DNA of 64,000 nt, taken from positions 1 to 64,000 of the forward strand of contig NZ_VKKH01000007.1 of NCBI RefSeq assembly GCF_007197995.1, given 5' to 3'. The stretch comes from Aliiglaciecola sp. M165 (GTDB lineage: Bacteria; Pseudomonadota; Gammaproteobacteria; Enterobacterales; Alteromonadaceae). The notes below the pieces were generated by a model, which saw nothing but the letters and a program-made list of their open reading frames with translations, did no database searches and was not told where the DNA came from. Positions within the stretch are counted from its first letter, which is position 1. Every line of letters starts with the position of its first letter. Positions 1 through 9,370 of the stretch are shown here, one piece after another. A program made the translations under genes and the position numbers.

Positions 1-2
1 AT

Positions 3-104
3 GCTAAGAAGATGGTGGAAGAATCAATACAGATATATAATCAAAGAAGGCCGCATCTGGCCTTAAAATACAAAACGCCCGATGAAGTTCATCGAGCGCT
101 TTAA
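3..104 (+). CDS. IS3-family transposase OrfB, C-terminal fragment (cut by window edge)
   Basis: The reading frame is open from the first bases of the window and stops at TAA 102-104. Its last residues read IYNQRRPHLALKYKTPDEV, the typical end of the IS3-family OrfB integrase (rve_3 part of the DDE domain). The catalytic core lies outside the window, so it is not known whether the element is intact. The terminal inverted repeat follows 11 bases later, which supports the call. It is unrelated to the minus-strand genes that follow. Confidence 0.85.
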   Translation, partial: AKKMVEESIQIYNQRRPHLALKYKTPDEVHRAL

Positions 105-115
105 TGTGAAATAAG

Positions 116-140
116 TGTCAACCTATTTCAGGACTAGTCA
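116..140 (+). mobile_element. Right terminal inverted repeat of the IS3-family element
   Basis: After the transposase stop, the sequence TGTCAACCTATTTCAGG... runs to a terminal CA at 139-140. IS3-family ends carry 5'-TG...CA-3' tips and inverted repeats of about 25 bases, and this one reads like that group. The element boundary is probably at 140, only about ten bases before the stop codon of the ychJ-like gene. The left end and any target duplication are not in the window. Confidence 0.7.
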
Positions 141-150
141 TGTAAATGCA

Positions 151-618
151 TTAGCGACCACAACACTTTTTAAACTTTTTACCGCTACCACACGGACAAT
201 TATCGTTTCTGCCGGGTTTTAATAACCCAGAATCCTCGAAGATAATGCCATCACGATATCGCCAAAAGCCGTCTTCCTTTAAAAAAGTAGAATTCTCATG
301 AAGCATAAAAAACTGTTTGGCTTCTTTATAAATTGCTTTGAATTCAACTTTATCTGTTTCAAATGTATTAATGATAATAAGGTTTAACCAACTCGACCCA
401 GCTGAAGATTTGGATATTTCCTTTACTGAAATTGCTTTTTGTTGTTCTTTTGCATAAGTGTCATAAATGTATTGATAGTCACTTTGTTGATAAGCAGAAT
501 AGCGAGAACGCATTAGTTGTTCTGGGCTTGGTGGGTAGGTTGTCCGGTCAAGAAAAGGTTTACAGCATAAGTCAAATAGTTGGCCACTTTTACATGGACA
601 TTCAGAGGTAGCGTTCAT
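151..618 (-). CDS. ychJ: YchJ-like SEC-C motif protein (UPF0225)
   Basis: This 155-residue protein has the UPF0225/YchJ layout: an N-terminal SEC-C zinc motif (CPCKSGQLFDLCC, about residues 8-20), a central alpha/beta domain with RSRYSAY near residue 40, and a second SEC-C motif at the C-terminus (CPCGSGKKFKKCC). SEC-C motifs bind zinc and are also found at the SecA C-terminus. The length matches E. coli YchJ (about 152 residues). The molecular role of the family is not settled. It is a single minus-strand gene ending next to the IS3 end at 140, so the element sits just downstream and does not interrupt it. Confidence 0.85.
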   Translation of the reverse strand: MNATSECPCKSGQLFDLCCKPFLDRTTYPPSPEQLMRSRYSAYQQSDYQYIYDTYAKEQQKAISVKEISKSSAGSSWLNLIIINTFETDKVEFKAIYKEAKQFFMLHENSTFLKEDGFWRYRDGIIFEDSGLLKPGRNDNCPCGSGKKFKKCCGR

Positions 619-752
619 AATGTGCTGAATATTAATCGATTAAATGCCTCCTATTATATAGTGCTTTAAATTTAGCCCCAAACGCCTAAATAGTTAGAGT
701 CCATGTCTAGGGTCAAATTAGAGCTAAAGCAGACTAGCCAATGGATATTGTT

Positions 753-1133
753 TTAGTGCCAAGGTCCAACAACCAGGTTTTCCGGCAATGCTTCGCCGAC
801 AGTCAAGTTTACTAAAGTAACGTTGTGTTGTTCGCACAGTTGCCTAATTCGTAGTGTGCGAAAATCATCAAGATTTAGATCTTCGACAAACAAAATAGAA
901 CATTGACCGCCATTAACTATTTTGGCCATCCAATCGTATAAAGCATCGTTTTCTGGCATGAAAAGGCGAATAGCACCATTAAGTTTTTCAGAAAACGCGA
1001 TGCGATTTGATATTAAATACATCCACTTTTGCTTAATAGAATGATGTAAACCGTTCACAGATTTGAAATTATTGAAATTCAGCTCAGTAAAACTTGAGCC
1101 AACATGTGATTCGGTAGAATGTAAAAGTGCCAT
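753..1133 (-). CDS. SulA-like SOS cell-division inhibitor
   Basis: This 126-residue protein resembles the short SulA-like inhibitors of Pseudomonas and Alteromonadales. The central part (about residues 35-120) contains KQKWMYLISNRIAFSEKL and later FVEDLNLDDFRTLRIRQL, a degenerate RecA/SulA-like fold. SulA proteins block FtsZ polymerisation during DNA damage. The start is supported by GAGGTGAG just upstream. The strongest context evidence is a cluster of LexA-type boxes between this gene and msrQ, so SOS control is likely. It is shorter than E. coli SulA (169 residues) and is not beside lexA, as it is in some pseudomonads. Confidence 0.75.
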   Translation of the reverse strand: MALLHSTESHVGSSFTELNFNNFKSVNGLHHSIKQKWMYLISNRIAFSEKLNGAIRLFMPENDALYDWMAKIVNGGQCSILFVEDLNLDDFRTLRIRQLCEQHNVTLVNLTVGEALPENLVVGPWH

Positions 1134-1148
1134 GCCTCACCTCGAATA

Positions 1149-1200
1149 ATGTATTTATATACAGTGTTGATATATACAGTAGTACTGTATAAATAATCAT
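1149..1200 (-). promoter_or_regulatory. Tandem LexA-type (SOS) boxes upstream of the SulA-like gene
   Basis: Two 16-base sites match the CTGT-N8-ACAG consensus with one change each: 1149-1164 (ATGT-N8-ACAG) and 1164-1179 (GTGT-N8-ACAG). A weaker third site at 1185-1200 reads CTGT-N8-TCAT. All lie 16-67 bases upstream of the SulA-like start and overlap the msrQ stop. Several overlapping sites suggest tight LexA repression. Sites read by eye; no scoring matrix was used. Confidence 0.75.
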
Positions 1201-1823
1201 GCAAGGTTTTTTTTACGCTTTTTTAACCAACGGTCTAATTTATCTTTTCTCATGAACAGAACTAGCAACAGAAGTACCCAGTAAATTACTGGCTGCAATA
1301 TGTCCGATTTCACACTCCAAATGTAATGTAAAGCTATCAAAATACCCGCTAAATAAACCCAGTTGTGCAAAGCCTGCCATTTTTTGCCCAATGTTATTTG
1401 GCTTTTACGGGTTGATGTGAGTGCCAAAGAAAACAAAATTAGCAAGGCCACAAAACCGACAGTAATATAGGGGCGATCAATGATTTCGGCAATCAAAAAT
1501 TGCCACTCGAATTGTAATTCAAAAAATATAAAACTTAAAAAGTGGACAAGGGCATAAAAAAAAGCGTACAAGCCCAACAAACGCCTGACTTTTATCAGCG
1601 CTGCTTGCTTTAGCATTTTGGCTAATGGACTTGTTAGCAAAGATAATAACAGTAAATTAAAGGCACTAATGCCGGTGAAGTGCAATAAGGACTCTACAGG
1701 GTCACCGCCCAATTGATCAATTGACGCTAAATAAAATGTCCAAATTAAAGGCAACAGGGCACCAAGGTGAATTAAAACTTTAAACCAGATTAATCTACCC
1801 GGACTCAACAAAATCCTTTTCAT
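1197..1823 (-). CDS. msrQ: MsrQ, heme-binding membrane subunit of the MsrPQ methionine sulfoxide reductase
   Basis: This 208-residue integral membrane protein has about six hydrophobic segments and belongs to the YedZ/ferric-reductase-like group. MsrQ carries b-type heme and passes electrons from the respiratory chain to periplasmic MsrP, which repairs oxidised methionines in envelope proteins. Candidate heme-ligand histidines are in YALVHFLSF (near 93), LHNWVYLAG (near 152) and ALHYIW. The gene starts 4 bases after msrP ends, so the two are surely cotranscribed. Length matches the family. Confidence 0.93.
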   Translation of the reverse strand: MKRILLSPGRLIWFKVLIHLGALLPLIWTFYLASIDQLGGDPVESLLHFTGISAFNLLLLSLLTSPLAKMLKQAALIKVRRLLGLYAFFYALVHFLSFIFFELQFEWQFLIAEIIDRPYITVGFVALLILFSLALTSTRKSQITLGKKWQALHNWVYLAGILIALHYIWSVKSDILQPVIYWVLLLLVLFMRKDKLDRWLKKRKKNLA

Positions 1824-1827
1824 AGTG

Positions 1828-2832
1828 CTAGTAGTTTCTTCTTAGGTTTAGATCTTTATATAAATCTGCGACCTCTTCGTATCCATTGAATGGCAAAGTA
1901 GGGATACGATTTTGTGAAAATAACCCTCCAGTGGTTATCCTTCTCTCTCGTGCTTGACTCCAACGGGGATGATCAACCTTTGGGTTTACGTTTGCATAAA
2001 ATCCATATTCCCTTGGCGCTAGGATGTTCCATGTGGTTGGTGGTTTCCTGTCTGTAAGTTTAATTTTGACAACAGACTTGATGCTTTTAAATCCATACTT
2101 CCAAGGCACTACAAGACGAATGGGTGCGCCATTTTGCGCTGGCAGTGTCTTCCCGTATAACCCTACAGACATAAGCGTAAGAGGATGCATTGCTTCATCT
2201 AAACGCAAACCTTCAACATAAGGGTAGTCGATACCGCCACCAACAAAACGGCTACGTTGACCTGGCATTTGTTTGGGATCATACAGGGTTTCAAATGCAA
2301 CGTACTTGGCACTACCAAGAGGTTTTGCTTTGTTCAGCAGGCTCGCAAGAGGGAACCCATTCCATGGAATTACCATAGACCATGCTTCAACGCAGCGTAA
2401 TCGGTAGATCCTTTCTTCTAGAGGAAAACTCGACAATAGATCGTCGTACCCGAGCGTTATTGGGTTTTCAACTAGACCTTCAATTGTCATAGACCAAGGG
2501 TCTACCTTGAACTCTTGTGCGTTTTCGATGGGATCGGATTTACTTGTGCCAAATTCGTAAAAATTATTGTGGCTAATTACTTTTTGCTCAGGTGTCAATG
2601 TTTCATCGGTGCTAAACGATGGAGCTTTGTTGTGCGTTAAAGGTGCAGTCTCAAACACCTTTTCTTTTTTTGAGAACCAGTCTATAGCCTTTGCCGAAGG
2701 GCTGGCAAGTAGTGCCGATGCACTGAAAAACCCCATGGATTTAAGAATATTACGTCTATCTTGGTAAACGTTTTGATCCGTAACCATATTTTCAGAAATA
2801 TCACTTTTTTTTGGAACTTTAATCAACATCAC
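1828..2832 (-). CDS. msrP: MsrP, molybdopterin-dependent protein-methionine-sulfoxide reductase
   Basis: This is a 334-residue periplasmic oxidoreductase of the sulfite-oxidase fold (YedY). The N-terminus carries a twin-arginine signal ([20 protein letters not shown], about residues 25-44) as expected for a protein exported with its Mo cofactor. The molybdenum-ligand cysteine is Cys147 in [15 protein letters not shown]. Later family signatures are [14 protein letters not shown] and [11 protein letters not shown]. MsrP reduces both diastereomers of methionine sulfoxide, with electrons from MsrQ, encoded directly downstream. Full length and intact. Confidence 0.95.
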   Translation of the reverse strand: MMLIKVPKKSDISENMVTDQNVYQDRRNILKSMGFFSASALLASPSAKAIDWFSKKEKVFETAPLTHNKAPSFSTDETLTPEQKVISHNNFYEFGTSKSDPIENAQEFKVDPWSMTIEGLVENPITLGYDDLLSSFPLEERIYRLRCVEAWSMVIPWNGFPLASLLNKAKPLGSAKYVAFETLYDPKQMPGQRSRFVGGGIDYPYVEGLRLDEAMHPLTLMSVGLYGKTLPAQNGAPIRLVVPWKYGFKSIKSVVKIKLTDRKPPTTWNILAPREYGFYANVNPKVDHPRWSQARERRITTGGLFSQNRIPTLPFNGYEEVADLYKDLNLRRNY

Positions 2833-2941
2833 TGACGCCTAATTTGCTTCATCTATTCAATATACGAACAGATAGGGGTTTTGGAATAAAAATTCCATCA
2901 CAAATTTATCACAGCGCCAAATCAGCTAGTAGATAACGAGT

Positions 2942-4261
2942 TTAAATTGAATATTGGTCGTTAATGCCACCGGCCTTAGGCAAAAACAAATTGTTATAGA
3001 GTTTTGATGCAAATCCGTCAGTCATACCTGAGATGTAGTCAGAGATGACTCGATGACCATTATTGTGTTCCTCTGCCTGTTGCCATCGCTTACGTGTGTT
3101 TTCAGGTAACAACCGTTCTGGATCAGATGCGAAAGCTTCAAACAATTCCATCACTATTTGTTGGCCTTTATACTCTAGAATCTGGATCTCTGGTCGTTGA
3201 ATGACGCGTTTGAAGACGAAAGTTTTAAATAATCCTAACGCTTTTGCTGATTGCTCTGGGAAGGTAGCATTGTGTCTAAGCAAAGGTTCGTCAAATTGAG
3301 CAGCTTTGTGGTTAATTTCGATTGATGTGATAAAGGCATTGACCAAGGCACCAATGGCATCTTTTCTTTCAAAATGATAATGACTGAACAATTTGTCGGT
3401 TAAATTATTAATAATACTTGATAAAGAGAATTCACTTAATTGCGCAATAGGTTCAGACACTTCTTGTTCGAACTGATCTCGTTGGATCATTCCCATCACA
3501 ATAGCATCCTCAAGATCATGAATGCCGTAAGCAATATCGTCGGCCAGTTCCATTATGGAGCAATCAAAAGATTTGAAGCGGGTTTTACTATGCTTATTTT
3601 CAAATGTTTCAAAGGCCATGAATAGCTCTTTGTCGGTTGATGACAACGGGGAAAGTAACCAGTCAAACATTTTTTGGTCACATCGATAAAGACCTTTTGG
3701 AGGATGCCAATTTTCCGCTTTAACCTGTCGATGATGAGTGACAACTTGTTGTGTAGCAGTATTATTCAGCGAGTCAATATAATTGGGATATTTGACTAAT
3801 CCAAGAATGGTTCTTCGGCTCAAATTCATCCCATGTTCAAGGGTATAAGGCTCTAATTTGCTAATTATTCGGAATGTTTGTCCATTTCCTTCAAATCCAC
3901 CATTGGCATGCATTTTAAAGTGCAAGGCGACTTCTCCACCATGCCCAAAAGGTGGGTGTCCAATATCATGGGCTAAACACAGGGCTTCGATGAGCTGATC
4001 GTTGAGATCTAAAGAATGAGTTAACTCGGGATATTTGCTGCGCAGCTGTGCGGCAATTCCTTGTCCTATTTGTGAAGCTTCCAAGGAATGAGTTAAACGT
4101 GTGCGATAAAAGTCGCTGATCCCGACACCTAATACTTGTGTTTTGGCTTGAAGTCTGCGAAATGCTGCAGAATGTAAAATGCGCGCTTTGTCGCGCTGGA
4201 ACGGATTCCTATGATCTCCTTCACGAACGGTTTGGGTAGATTCTCTTCTATCGTTCCACAT
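2942..4261 (-). CDS. dGTPase-like HD-domain deoxynucleoside triphosphohydrolase
   Basis: This 439-residue protein belongs to the dGTPase family, which cleaves dNTPs to deoxynucleoside plus triphosphate. All HD-domain metal ligands are visible: His in [13 protein letters not shown] (about residue 58), the HD pair in [16 protein letters not shown] (about 97), and Asp in [16 protein letters not shown] (about 242). It is the last gene of an operon with alaA and yfbR, 13 bases after yfbR. Being beside another HD nucleotidase suggests a shared role in deoxynucleotide pool control. It is shorter than E. coli Dgt (505 residues) and closer to the dGTPase-like subgroup, so substrate preference is uncertain. 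Confidence 0.9.
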   Translation of the reverse strand: MWNDRRESTQTVREGDHRNPFQRDKARILHSAAFRRLQAKTQVLGVGISDFYRTRLTHSLEASQIGQGIAAQLRSKYPELTHSLDLNDQLIEALCLAHDIGHPPFGHGGEVALHFKMHANGGFEGNGQTFRIISKLEPYTLEHGMNLSRRTILGLVKYPNYIDSLNNTATQQVVTHHRQVKAENWHPPKGLYRCDQKMFDWLLSPLSSTDKELFMAFETFENKHSKTRFKSFDCSIMELADDIAYGIHDLEDAIVMGMIQRDQFEQEVSEPIAQLSEFSLSSIINNLTDKLFSHYHFERKDAIGALVNAFITSIEINHKAAQFDEPLLRHNATFPEQSAKALGLFKTFVFKRVIQRPEIQILEYKGQQIVMELFEAFASDPERLLPENTRKRWQQAEEHNNGHRVISDYISGMTDGFASKLYNNLFLPKAGGINDQYSI

Positions 4262-4274
4262 ACTTCATGCCTCT

Positions 4275-4883
4275 TTAATACTCTTCTTGAGTAATTTCAT
4301 CCAGGCTTAAGGTAAAACTCGGCACATAAGCTTGGATAAAATAGTCGACTTCTTCTGAATGATAATCTTGAAGGATTTTATCAAGTCGCTTTTTGGCCAG
4401 TTCAAATTCTTTATTACCAGCGGATAGCTCCTCAAGGGTTTTTAAATAGGCACAAATGACATCCGCCGCTTTGACAATAAAAGCTTCGTCTTCACTGTGA
4501 TGAGCATGATCAATAAGTTGGGCGTAATCATTTTTAAAATCATCTGGTGCCATGTCCACCAATTTTTGTTCAGCGATTTTTTCGATTTTTTTGTATTCGT
4601 CTTTGATCGCCGGATTAAAATATTTAACCGGGGTAGGGAGGTCCCCTGTCAATACTTCAGATACATCGTGAAACAACGCAATCGTAGCAACTTTATAGAC
4701 ATCGACAGTGCCGCCAAAATAACGGTTTTTTATCAGCGCAAGAGCATGGGCAACCATGGCCACCTGTAAACTGTGTTCCTGCACATTTTCTTGGTAAACA
4801 TTGCGCATTAACGGCCAACGATTGATTAGCTTCATCCTTGAGAGGTGAGCGAAAAAATGGCTTTTAGCAATTGGAGTAACCAC
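4275..4883 (-). CDS. yfbR: 5'-deoxynucleotidase YfbR
   Basis: This is a 202-residue HD-domain phosphohydrolase. The metal-binding set is present: His in [16 protein letters not shown], the HD pair in [21 protein letters not shown], and Asp in [17 protein letters not shown]. YfbR hydrolyses deoxyribonucleoside 5'-monophosphates, and its length agrees with the E. coli enzyme (199 residues). It starts 5 bases after alaA ends; the alaA-yfbR pair is also adjacent in E. coli. The dGTPase-like gene follows in the same operon. Confidence 0.95.
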   Translation of the reverse strand: MVTPIAKSHFFAHLSRMKLINRWPLMRNVYQENVQEHSLQVAMVAHALALIKNRYFGGTVDVYKVATIALFHDVSEVLTGDLPTPVKYFNPAIKDEYKKIEKIAEQKLVDMAPDDFKNDYAQLIDHAHHSEDEAFIVKAADVICAYLKTLEELSAGNKEFELAKKRLDKILQDYHSEEVDYFIQAYVPSFTLSLDEITQEEY

Positions 4884-4888
4884 TATGT

Positions 4889-6109
4889 TTAACCTACCTG
4901 TTTGTAATATGAAAAGAACTTTTCAATGCGTTTGATTGCTGGCCCCAAAACATCTTCGTGAGGTAGAAACACCAATCTGAAATAGCATCCTTCGGTAAGA
5001 TTAAACGCGCTACCGTGAACAAGTAAAATTTTCTCATTGCACAATAAATCCATAATCATTTGCTCATCGCTTTTGATATTAAATTTTTTCGCATCCACTT
5101 TGGCAAAACAATACATTGCCCCCGCCGGCACAACGCAGCTTACGCCATCAATTTCGTTGAGCATTTTCGCTGCCAGGTCACGTTGTGTTTTCAATCGACC
5201 ACCCTCTACAATCAGGTCGTTGATACTTTGATAACCGCCTAAAGCAGTTTGAATGGCGTGCTGACAGGGTACATTTGCGCACATTCGCATCGACGACAAC
5301 ATGTTTAATCCATCGATATAACTCTGCGCTAATAATTTATTGCCACTGACTACTAACCACCCTGCTCTGAATCCGGCGATGCGGTAGTTCTTCGACAAAC
5401 CACTCAAGGTGATAAAAAATATATCGTCAGCCATGGACGCAATGCATTCATGTTTAGCATCGTCGTAGAGTATTTTGTCGTATATTTCATCACTAAAAAT
5501 GACAAGGTTAAATTCCCGAGCAATCTTTATGACTTCTTCTAACAACGCCTTGCTGTATACGGCGCCTGTCGGATTATTTGGATTTATTAGAACGATAGCT
5601 TTGGTGTTGTTTGTAATTTTACTGCGAATGTCATCGAGATCGGGAAACCAATCAGCTTGTTCATCACATTGGTAATGTACGGGTGTTCCTGAAGATAGAC
5701 TTACCGCTGCCGTCCATAAGGGGTAGTCAGGGCTGGGAATGAGCACTTCGTCACCATTGTTTAGCAATGCTTGCATAGCCATTACAATGAGTTCGCTAAC
5801 GCCGTTGCCGATAAATACGTCGTCAACAGAGACATTTTTTATGTGTTTTTGTTGATAGTATTGCATGACGGCGACGCGCGCAGCATAAATGCCGGTTGCG
5901 TCAGAATATCCCTGTGCCGTTGGTAAGTTGTGAATAACGTCTTTTAATATGTCATCGGGTGCTTCAAAACCAAAAGGAGCAGGATTGCCGATGTTGAGTT
6001 TTAGTATACGGTGGCCCTCGTCTTCCATCTTTTTGGCCGCAGTTAAAATTGGCCCTCTAATGTCGTAACACACGCCGTCTAATTTGTTGGATTTGCTTAT
6101 TTTTTTCAT
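4889..6109 (-). CDS. alaA: Alanine-forming aminotransferase AlaA (YfbQ)
   Basis: This 406-residue fold-type I PLP aminotransferase is the same length as E. coli AlaA (405). The N-terminus [18 protein letters not shown] and the central [12 protein letters not shown] are class I/II signatures, [13 protein letters not shown] holds the PLP-pyridine aspartate, and [16 protein letters not shown] holds the Schiff-base lysine and the phosphate-binding arginine. AlaA makes alanine from pyruvate with glutamate as donor. It heads the alaA-yfbR-dgt-like operon; its promoter must lie in the 180-base divergent region shared with the LRAT-like gene. Confidence 0.93.
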   Translation of the reverse strand: MKKISKSNKLDGVCYDIRGPILTAAKKMEDEGHRILKLNIGNPAPFGFEAPDDILKDVIHNLPTAQGYSDATGIYAARVAVMQYYQQKHIKNVSVDDVFIGNGVSELIVMAMQALLNNGDEVLIPSPDYPLWTAAVSLSSGTPVHYQCDEQADWFPDLDDIRSKITNNTKAIVLINPNNPTGAVYSKALLEEVIKIAREFNLVIFSDEIYDKILYDDAKHECIASMADDIFFITLSGLSKNYRIAGFRAGWLVVSGNKLLAQSYIDGLNMLSSMRMCANVPCQHAIQTALGGYQSINDLIVEGGRLKTQRDLAAKMLNEIDGVSCVVPAGAMYCFAKVDAKKFNIKSDEQMIMDLLCNEKILLVHGSAFNLTEGCYFRLVFLPHEDVLGPAIKRIEKFFSYYKQVG

Positions 6110-6291
6110 CTAATCAATATGATATTTCTGCCACATGCACAGAGTAATACAGCAATAGGTCGCTGTTAAGGGGAATTACGACAATTGCCTAATTAATTTT
6201 CACCTTTCAATCACATTCGTTTACAAAGTGGTAATTGCCAAAATCTAAATTTTTAGACATTCTTAGCTGTAATTAAGCTGGAGGAAATACT

Positions 6292-6813
6292 ATGCCTGCT
6301 CCTCTCATTTGGCTAGGTGCCGGAATCGCAGCACTTTATGCTGGCGACAAACTTAGTAAACAACATCTGCGCAATAAACAGATCGTGACCCATTACCCAG
6401 GTGAATCAACTCGCGAGGTAAAACCTAGCGACGGCTCGATTGTTTGTTGCGGCATTTATGGTGTGTTTGATCACACAGGGATATGGGTGGATGGCAAAAT
6501 CATTGAATTGCGAGGCAATGGCCTAGTAAGAGCAATATCACCAGAACGATTTTTAGACAATCGCAGTGGTGATCAAGTTTTTGTTTTATGTAATGGTAAA
6601 GAGCAACCCCTGATTTCTGAAAACGTACTGTCAAACGCGAGCAATTTACTTTATTCCTACAGTGAATATGACCTCTTGAGCAATAATTGCCACCGCTTTG
6701 TCTGGCAGTGTGTGAGCAACCGCAAACAAATTATTACAAGCTTTTTTGAGTTAAATAAAGCGTTGTCCCTTTATTTCAATCAGGCTTTAAATTGGCATTT
6801 GTGCAAATATTAG
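6292..6813 (+). CDS. LRAT/NlpC-P60-like domain protein
   Basis: This 173-residue protein begins with a hydrophobic stretch (PAPLIWLGAGIAALYAG) that could be a membrane anchor. The rest has LRAT-like features: a catalytic-type histidine in YGVFDHTGIWVDGKIIEL (about residue 62) and a cysteine in LLSNNCHRFVWQCV (about 142), matching the H...NC pattern of permuted papain-fold acyltransferases/peptidases. GGAGG lies upstream of the ATG. The substrate is unknown; lipid acyl transfer or an amidase activity are both possible. It has its own promoter region, divergent from alaA. Confidence 0.7.
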   Translation: MPAPLIWLGAGIAALYAGDKLSKQHLRNKQIVTHYPGESTREVKPSDGSIVCCGIYGVFDHTGIWVDGKIIELRGNGLVRAISPERFLDNRSGDQVFVLCNGKEQPLISENVLSNASNLLYSYSEYDLLSNNCHRFVWQCVSNRKQIITSFFELNKALSLYFNQALNWHLCKY

Positions 6814-7071
6814 TCATTTGTTTGAACGTTTATAGTCAAATTGATCGCTTCCACTTGATTGTTAGTAACAAATAGTTAACATGTCGTTTACTGTTTTGTT
6901 AAATAACCGCCTGTATTAAAACGATTTTAAAATCGTACTTGATTACTTTCAGCGTTAAAAAATTGATCTGGCGCAATGGCAAAGCAAAAATGCTCGCATA
7001 TACTTAAGTTGCACTGTTGCCACAATAATAAACGGTTCTATCGCCGTTAACTCAGATCTAAGGGAGCTTAT

Positions 7072-7866
7072 ATGTCACATCATTTTGAGGAAGAGCCACA
7101 CAATGCTATCACAGACAGTGGGATCGCACGGGTTATTCCATGCAAAGAACTCGATATCGGAGATCCACTTAAATGGTTAGCGTTAGGACTCAGAGATCTG
7201 TTGCGCGCACCTTTGTTGACTGTATTTTATGGTGTATTTTTTGCCGCTATCCCTTGGTTAATTACTTATCTGGTTGCACTAACGGGGTGGCATCTCGTCA
7301 TATTACCGGCAATGGTTTGTTTCATGTTGATTGGTCCCTTTCTTGCTGCAGGCTTATATGACATAAGCTGGGAGTTTGAAAAAGGGCATAAACCAAGCCT
7401 GTGGCATTCAATAAAAGCGGTTAAACGCAATGCCGTCAATGAGTGGGGATTTGGCATCATGTTAATGGTGTTAATGATTTTTTGGTTGAGAGTCGCTTCT
7501 ATGATCCATGCGCTTTACCCTCCCTATTTAGGCGAAAATTTAGAAGAATTGCTGCCATTTTTAGCGCTAGGAACTATTGTTGGAGCCATCTTCACAGCAA
7601 TTGTCTTTCTTCTAAGTGCCTTCACTCAGCCGACGCTAATGGAACGTAAAGTCGATTTGGCTACCGCCGTTTTAACCAGCGTGAACGCTGTATGGTTGAA
7701 TAAAGCTCCTATGTTTATTTGGGCAATGATTATATTTACTACCGTGGTAATCGGATTCTTAACTGGCTTTGTTGGTTTTATATTTTTAATGCCACTAATC
7801 GGTTTCGCAACGTGGCACGGATACATAGATACCATTGAAACTAAACGGGAACGTAAATACGAATAA
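7072..7866 (+). CDS. DUF2189 integral membrane protein
   Basis: This 264-residue protein has a hydrophilic N-terminus (about 45 residues) followed by about six transmembrane segments. GPFLAAGLYDISWEFEKGHKPSLWHS in the middle is the conserved part of DUF2189. A clear GGGAG site lies 8 bases before the ATG. Function is unknown for the family; some members have been loosely labelled as oxidase subunits without good evidence. A strong terminator follows, so this is a single-gene unit. Confidence 0.8.
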   Translation: MSHHFEEEPHNAITDSGIARVIPCKELDIGDPLKWLALGLRDLLRAPLLTVFYGVFFAAIPWLITYLVALTGWHLVILPAMVCFMLIGPFLAAGLYDISWEFEKGHKPSLWHSIKAVKRNAVNEWGFGIMLMVLMIFWLRVASMIHALYPPYLGENLEELLPFLALGTIVGAIFTAIVFLLSAFTQPTLMERKVDLATAVLTSVNAVWLNKAPMFIWAMIIFTTVVIGFLTGFVGFIFLMPLIGFATWHGYIDTIETKRERKYE

Positions 7867-7880
7867 CAGCTTTCTGTTGA

Positions 7881-7907
7881 AAAGGTCGCTGATAGCGGCC
7901 TTTTTTT
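7881..7907 (+). terminator. Rho-independent terminator after the DUF2189 gene
   Basis: GGTCGCT-GAT-AGCGGCC forms a 7-base stem (one G-T pair) followed by seven T. It ends the DUF2189 transcript 15 bases after the stop codon. Confidence 0.85.
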
Positions 7908-8176
7908 GTACTGTTATTCCACTGCAATTTTACGAATCGTTGTTTTCTGTAAACATCATCAAAATCACACCGACAATGACAATTTCCATTCGTTAACATT
8001 TTTATCAGTAAATATAATCAAGCGTTAGGATGAACTACCTAATTATCCTTTAATTATTAGTACAGGAGTTTTATATAAACACTGAGCCCGGTTAATTTTA
8101 GCAACACAAATATCATCACCGTGCACTAATATTAACATCCTGATAACACCCTACAATATTCTAAATAGGTACCCTG
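7908..8176. other. Intergenic region upstream of the bkd genes
   Basis: About 270 AT-rich bases between the DUF2189 terminator and E1-alpha. It must contain the promoter of the dehydrogenase operon. I see no clear operator palindrome, RNA gene or small ORF. Confidence 0.5.
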
Positions 8177-9370
8177 ATGGAAGACAGAAATCATCTTTCA
8201 GATATAGGTCTGGCCCACAATGTAGAAATAATAACAAATGGCCTGATCGATATTCCGATGTTACAAATGTTAAACCCGGAAGGAGAAGCACACAGTGATT
8301 CGAATCTTCCGGATCTTGACCAAAATACCAGTGAAAAAATCCTCAAAACCATGCACTACGTTCGAGTCCTCGATGAGCGTATGATTGCGGCTCAGCGTCA
8401 AGGCCGGATTAGCTTTTATCTTGCTTGTTCTGGTGAGGAAGCTTCAACAATAGGCAGCGCTGCGGCACTCGAAGATCAGGACATGATCATGTCGCAATAC
8501 CGAGAACAAGGCGCGTTGGCCTATCGAGGATATTCAACTAAACAATTCATGGACCAAATGTTTAGTAATCAAAATGATCCTAATAAAGGGCGTCAGATGC
8601 CCATACACTATGGTGACAAAGCGCTTAACTTTATGACTATTTCCTCTCCACTGGGCACTCAAATTCCCCAAGCATCAGGCTATTCCTATGCGCAAAAATT
8701 AGCAGGGCAAGACGCCATTACAGTTTGTTATTTTGGAGAAGGTGCAGCATCGGAAGGGGATTTTCATGCAGGCCTAAATATGGCTGCAGTATTGAATTGT
8801 CCTGTAATTTTCTTTTGTCGTAATAATGGATACGCAATCTCTACACCAGCTGAAGAGCAGTTTGCCGGTGATGGTATTGCGTCTCGTGGCATTGGCTATG
8901 GCGTGAAAACTATCCGTGTTGATGGTAATGATGTTTTAGCCGTGTATGCGGCAACTAAAAGGGCGCGTGAAATCGCTTTGCAAGAAAATTGTCCTGTGCT
9001 CATCGAGGCCATGACTTATCGGCTCGCAGCACATTCAACCTCAGATGACCCGTCTGGCTATCGTTCAAAAGAAGAAGAAGCTAAATGGCGTCTTAAAGAT
9101 CCGGTTTTACGCTTTGAGAAATGGATGCAGAGTAAAGGGTGGTTTGACGAAAAAGCTATCCAAACGTTTGTTGAGCAAAACAGACAAGACGTGCTGAATG
9201 CTTTGAAAGAATCTGAAAAGGTACCCGTTTGCGAGATTGATCAAATCATTGAAGATGTCTATGACACACCACCCTGGCATTTAAAACAGCAGCTACAAGA
9301 ATTAAAACAGCACATCGCAAAATATCCAGATGCTTACCCCAAAACAGCAGGGAGAATTAGCCATGATTAA
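8177..9370 (+). CDS. bkdA1: Branched-chain 2-oxoacid dehydrogenase E1 component, alpha subunit
   Basis: This 397-residue subunit binds thiamine diphosphate and carries out oxidative decarboxylation of branched-chain 2-oxoacids from Val, Leu and Ile. The ThDP motif is clear: [13 protein letters not shown] starting near residue 193 and CRNNGYAIS about 26 residues later. [14 protein letters not shown] and [10 protein letters not shown] near residues 75-140 are typical of BCKDH rather than pyruvate dehydrogenase alpha chains, as is [16 protein letters not shown]1-beta starts inside its last codons, so the subunits are translationally coupled. A broader 2-oxoacid range cannot be excluded. Confidence 0.9.
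   Translation: MEDRNHLSDIGLAHNVEIITNGLIDIPMLQMLNPEGEAHSDSNLPDLDQNTSEKILKTMHYVRVLDERMIAAQRQGRISFYLACSGEEASTIGSAAALEDQDMIMSQYREQGALAYRGYSTKQFMDQMFSNQNDPNKGRQMPIHYGDKALNFMTISSPLGTQIPQASGYSYAQKLAGQDAITVCYFGEGAASEGDFHAGLNMAAVLNCPVIFFCRNNGYAISTPAEEQFAGDGIASRGIGYGVKTIRVDGNDVLAVYAATKRAREIALQENCPVLIEAMTYRLAAHSTSDDPSGYRSKEEEAKWRLKDPVLRFEKWMQSKGWFDEKAIQTFVEQNRQDVLNALKESEKVPVCEIDQIIEDVYDTPPWHLKQQLQELKQHIAKYPDAYPKTAGRISHD

Noticed and set aside
9330-9362. Longer N-terminus of E1-beta from ATG 9330
   Set aside because: It would lie inside E1-alpha, lacks a family-like sequence, and the ATG at 9363 has a better ribosome binding site.
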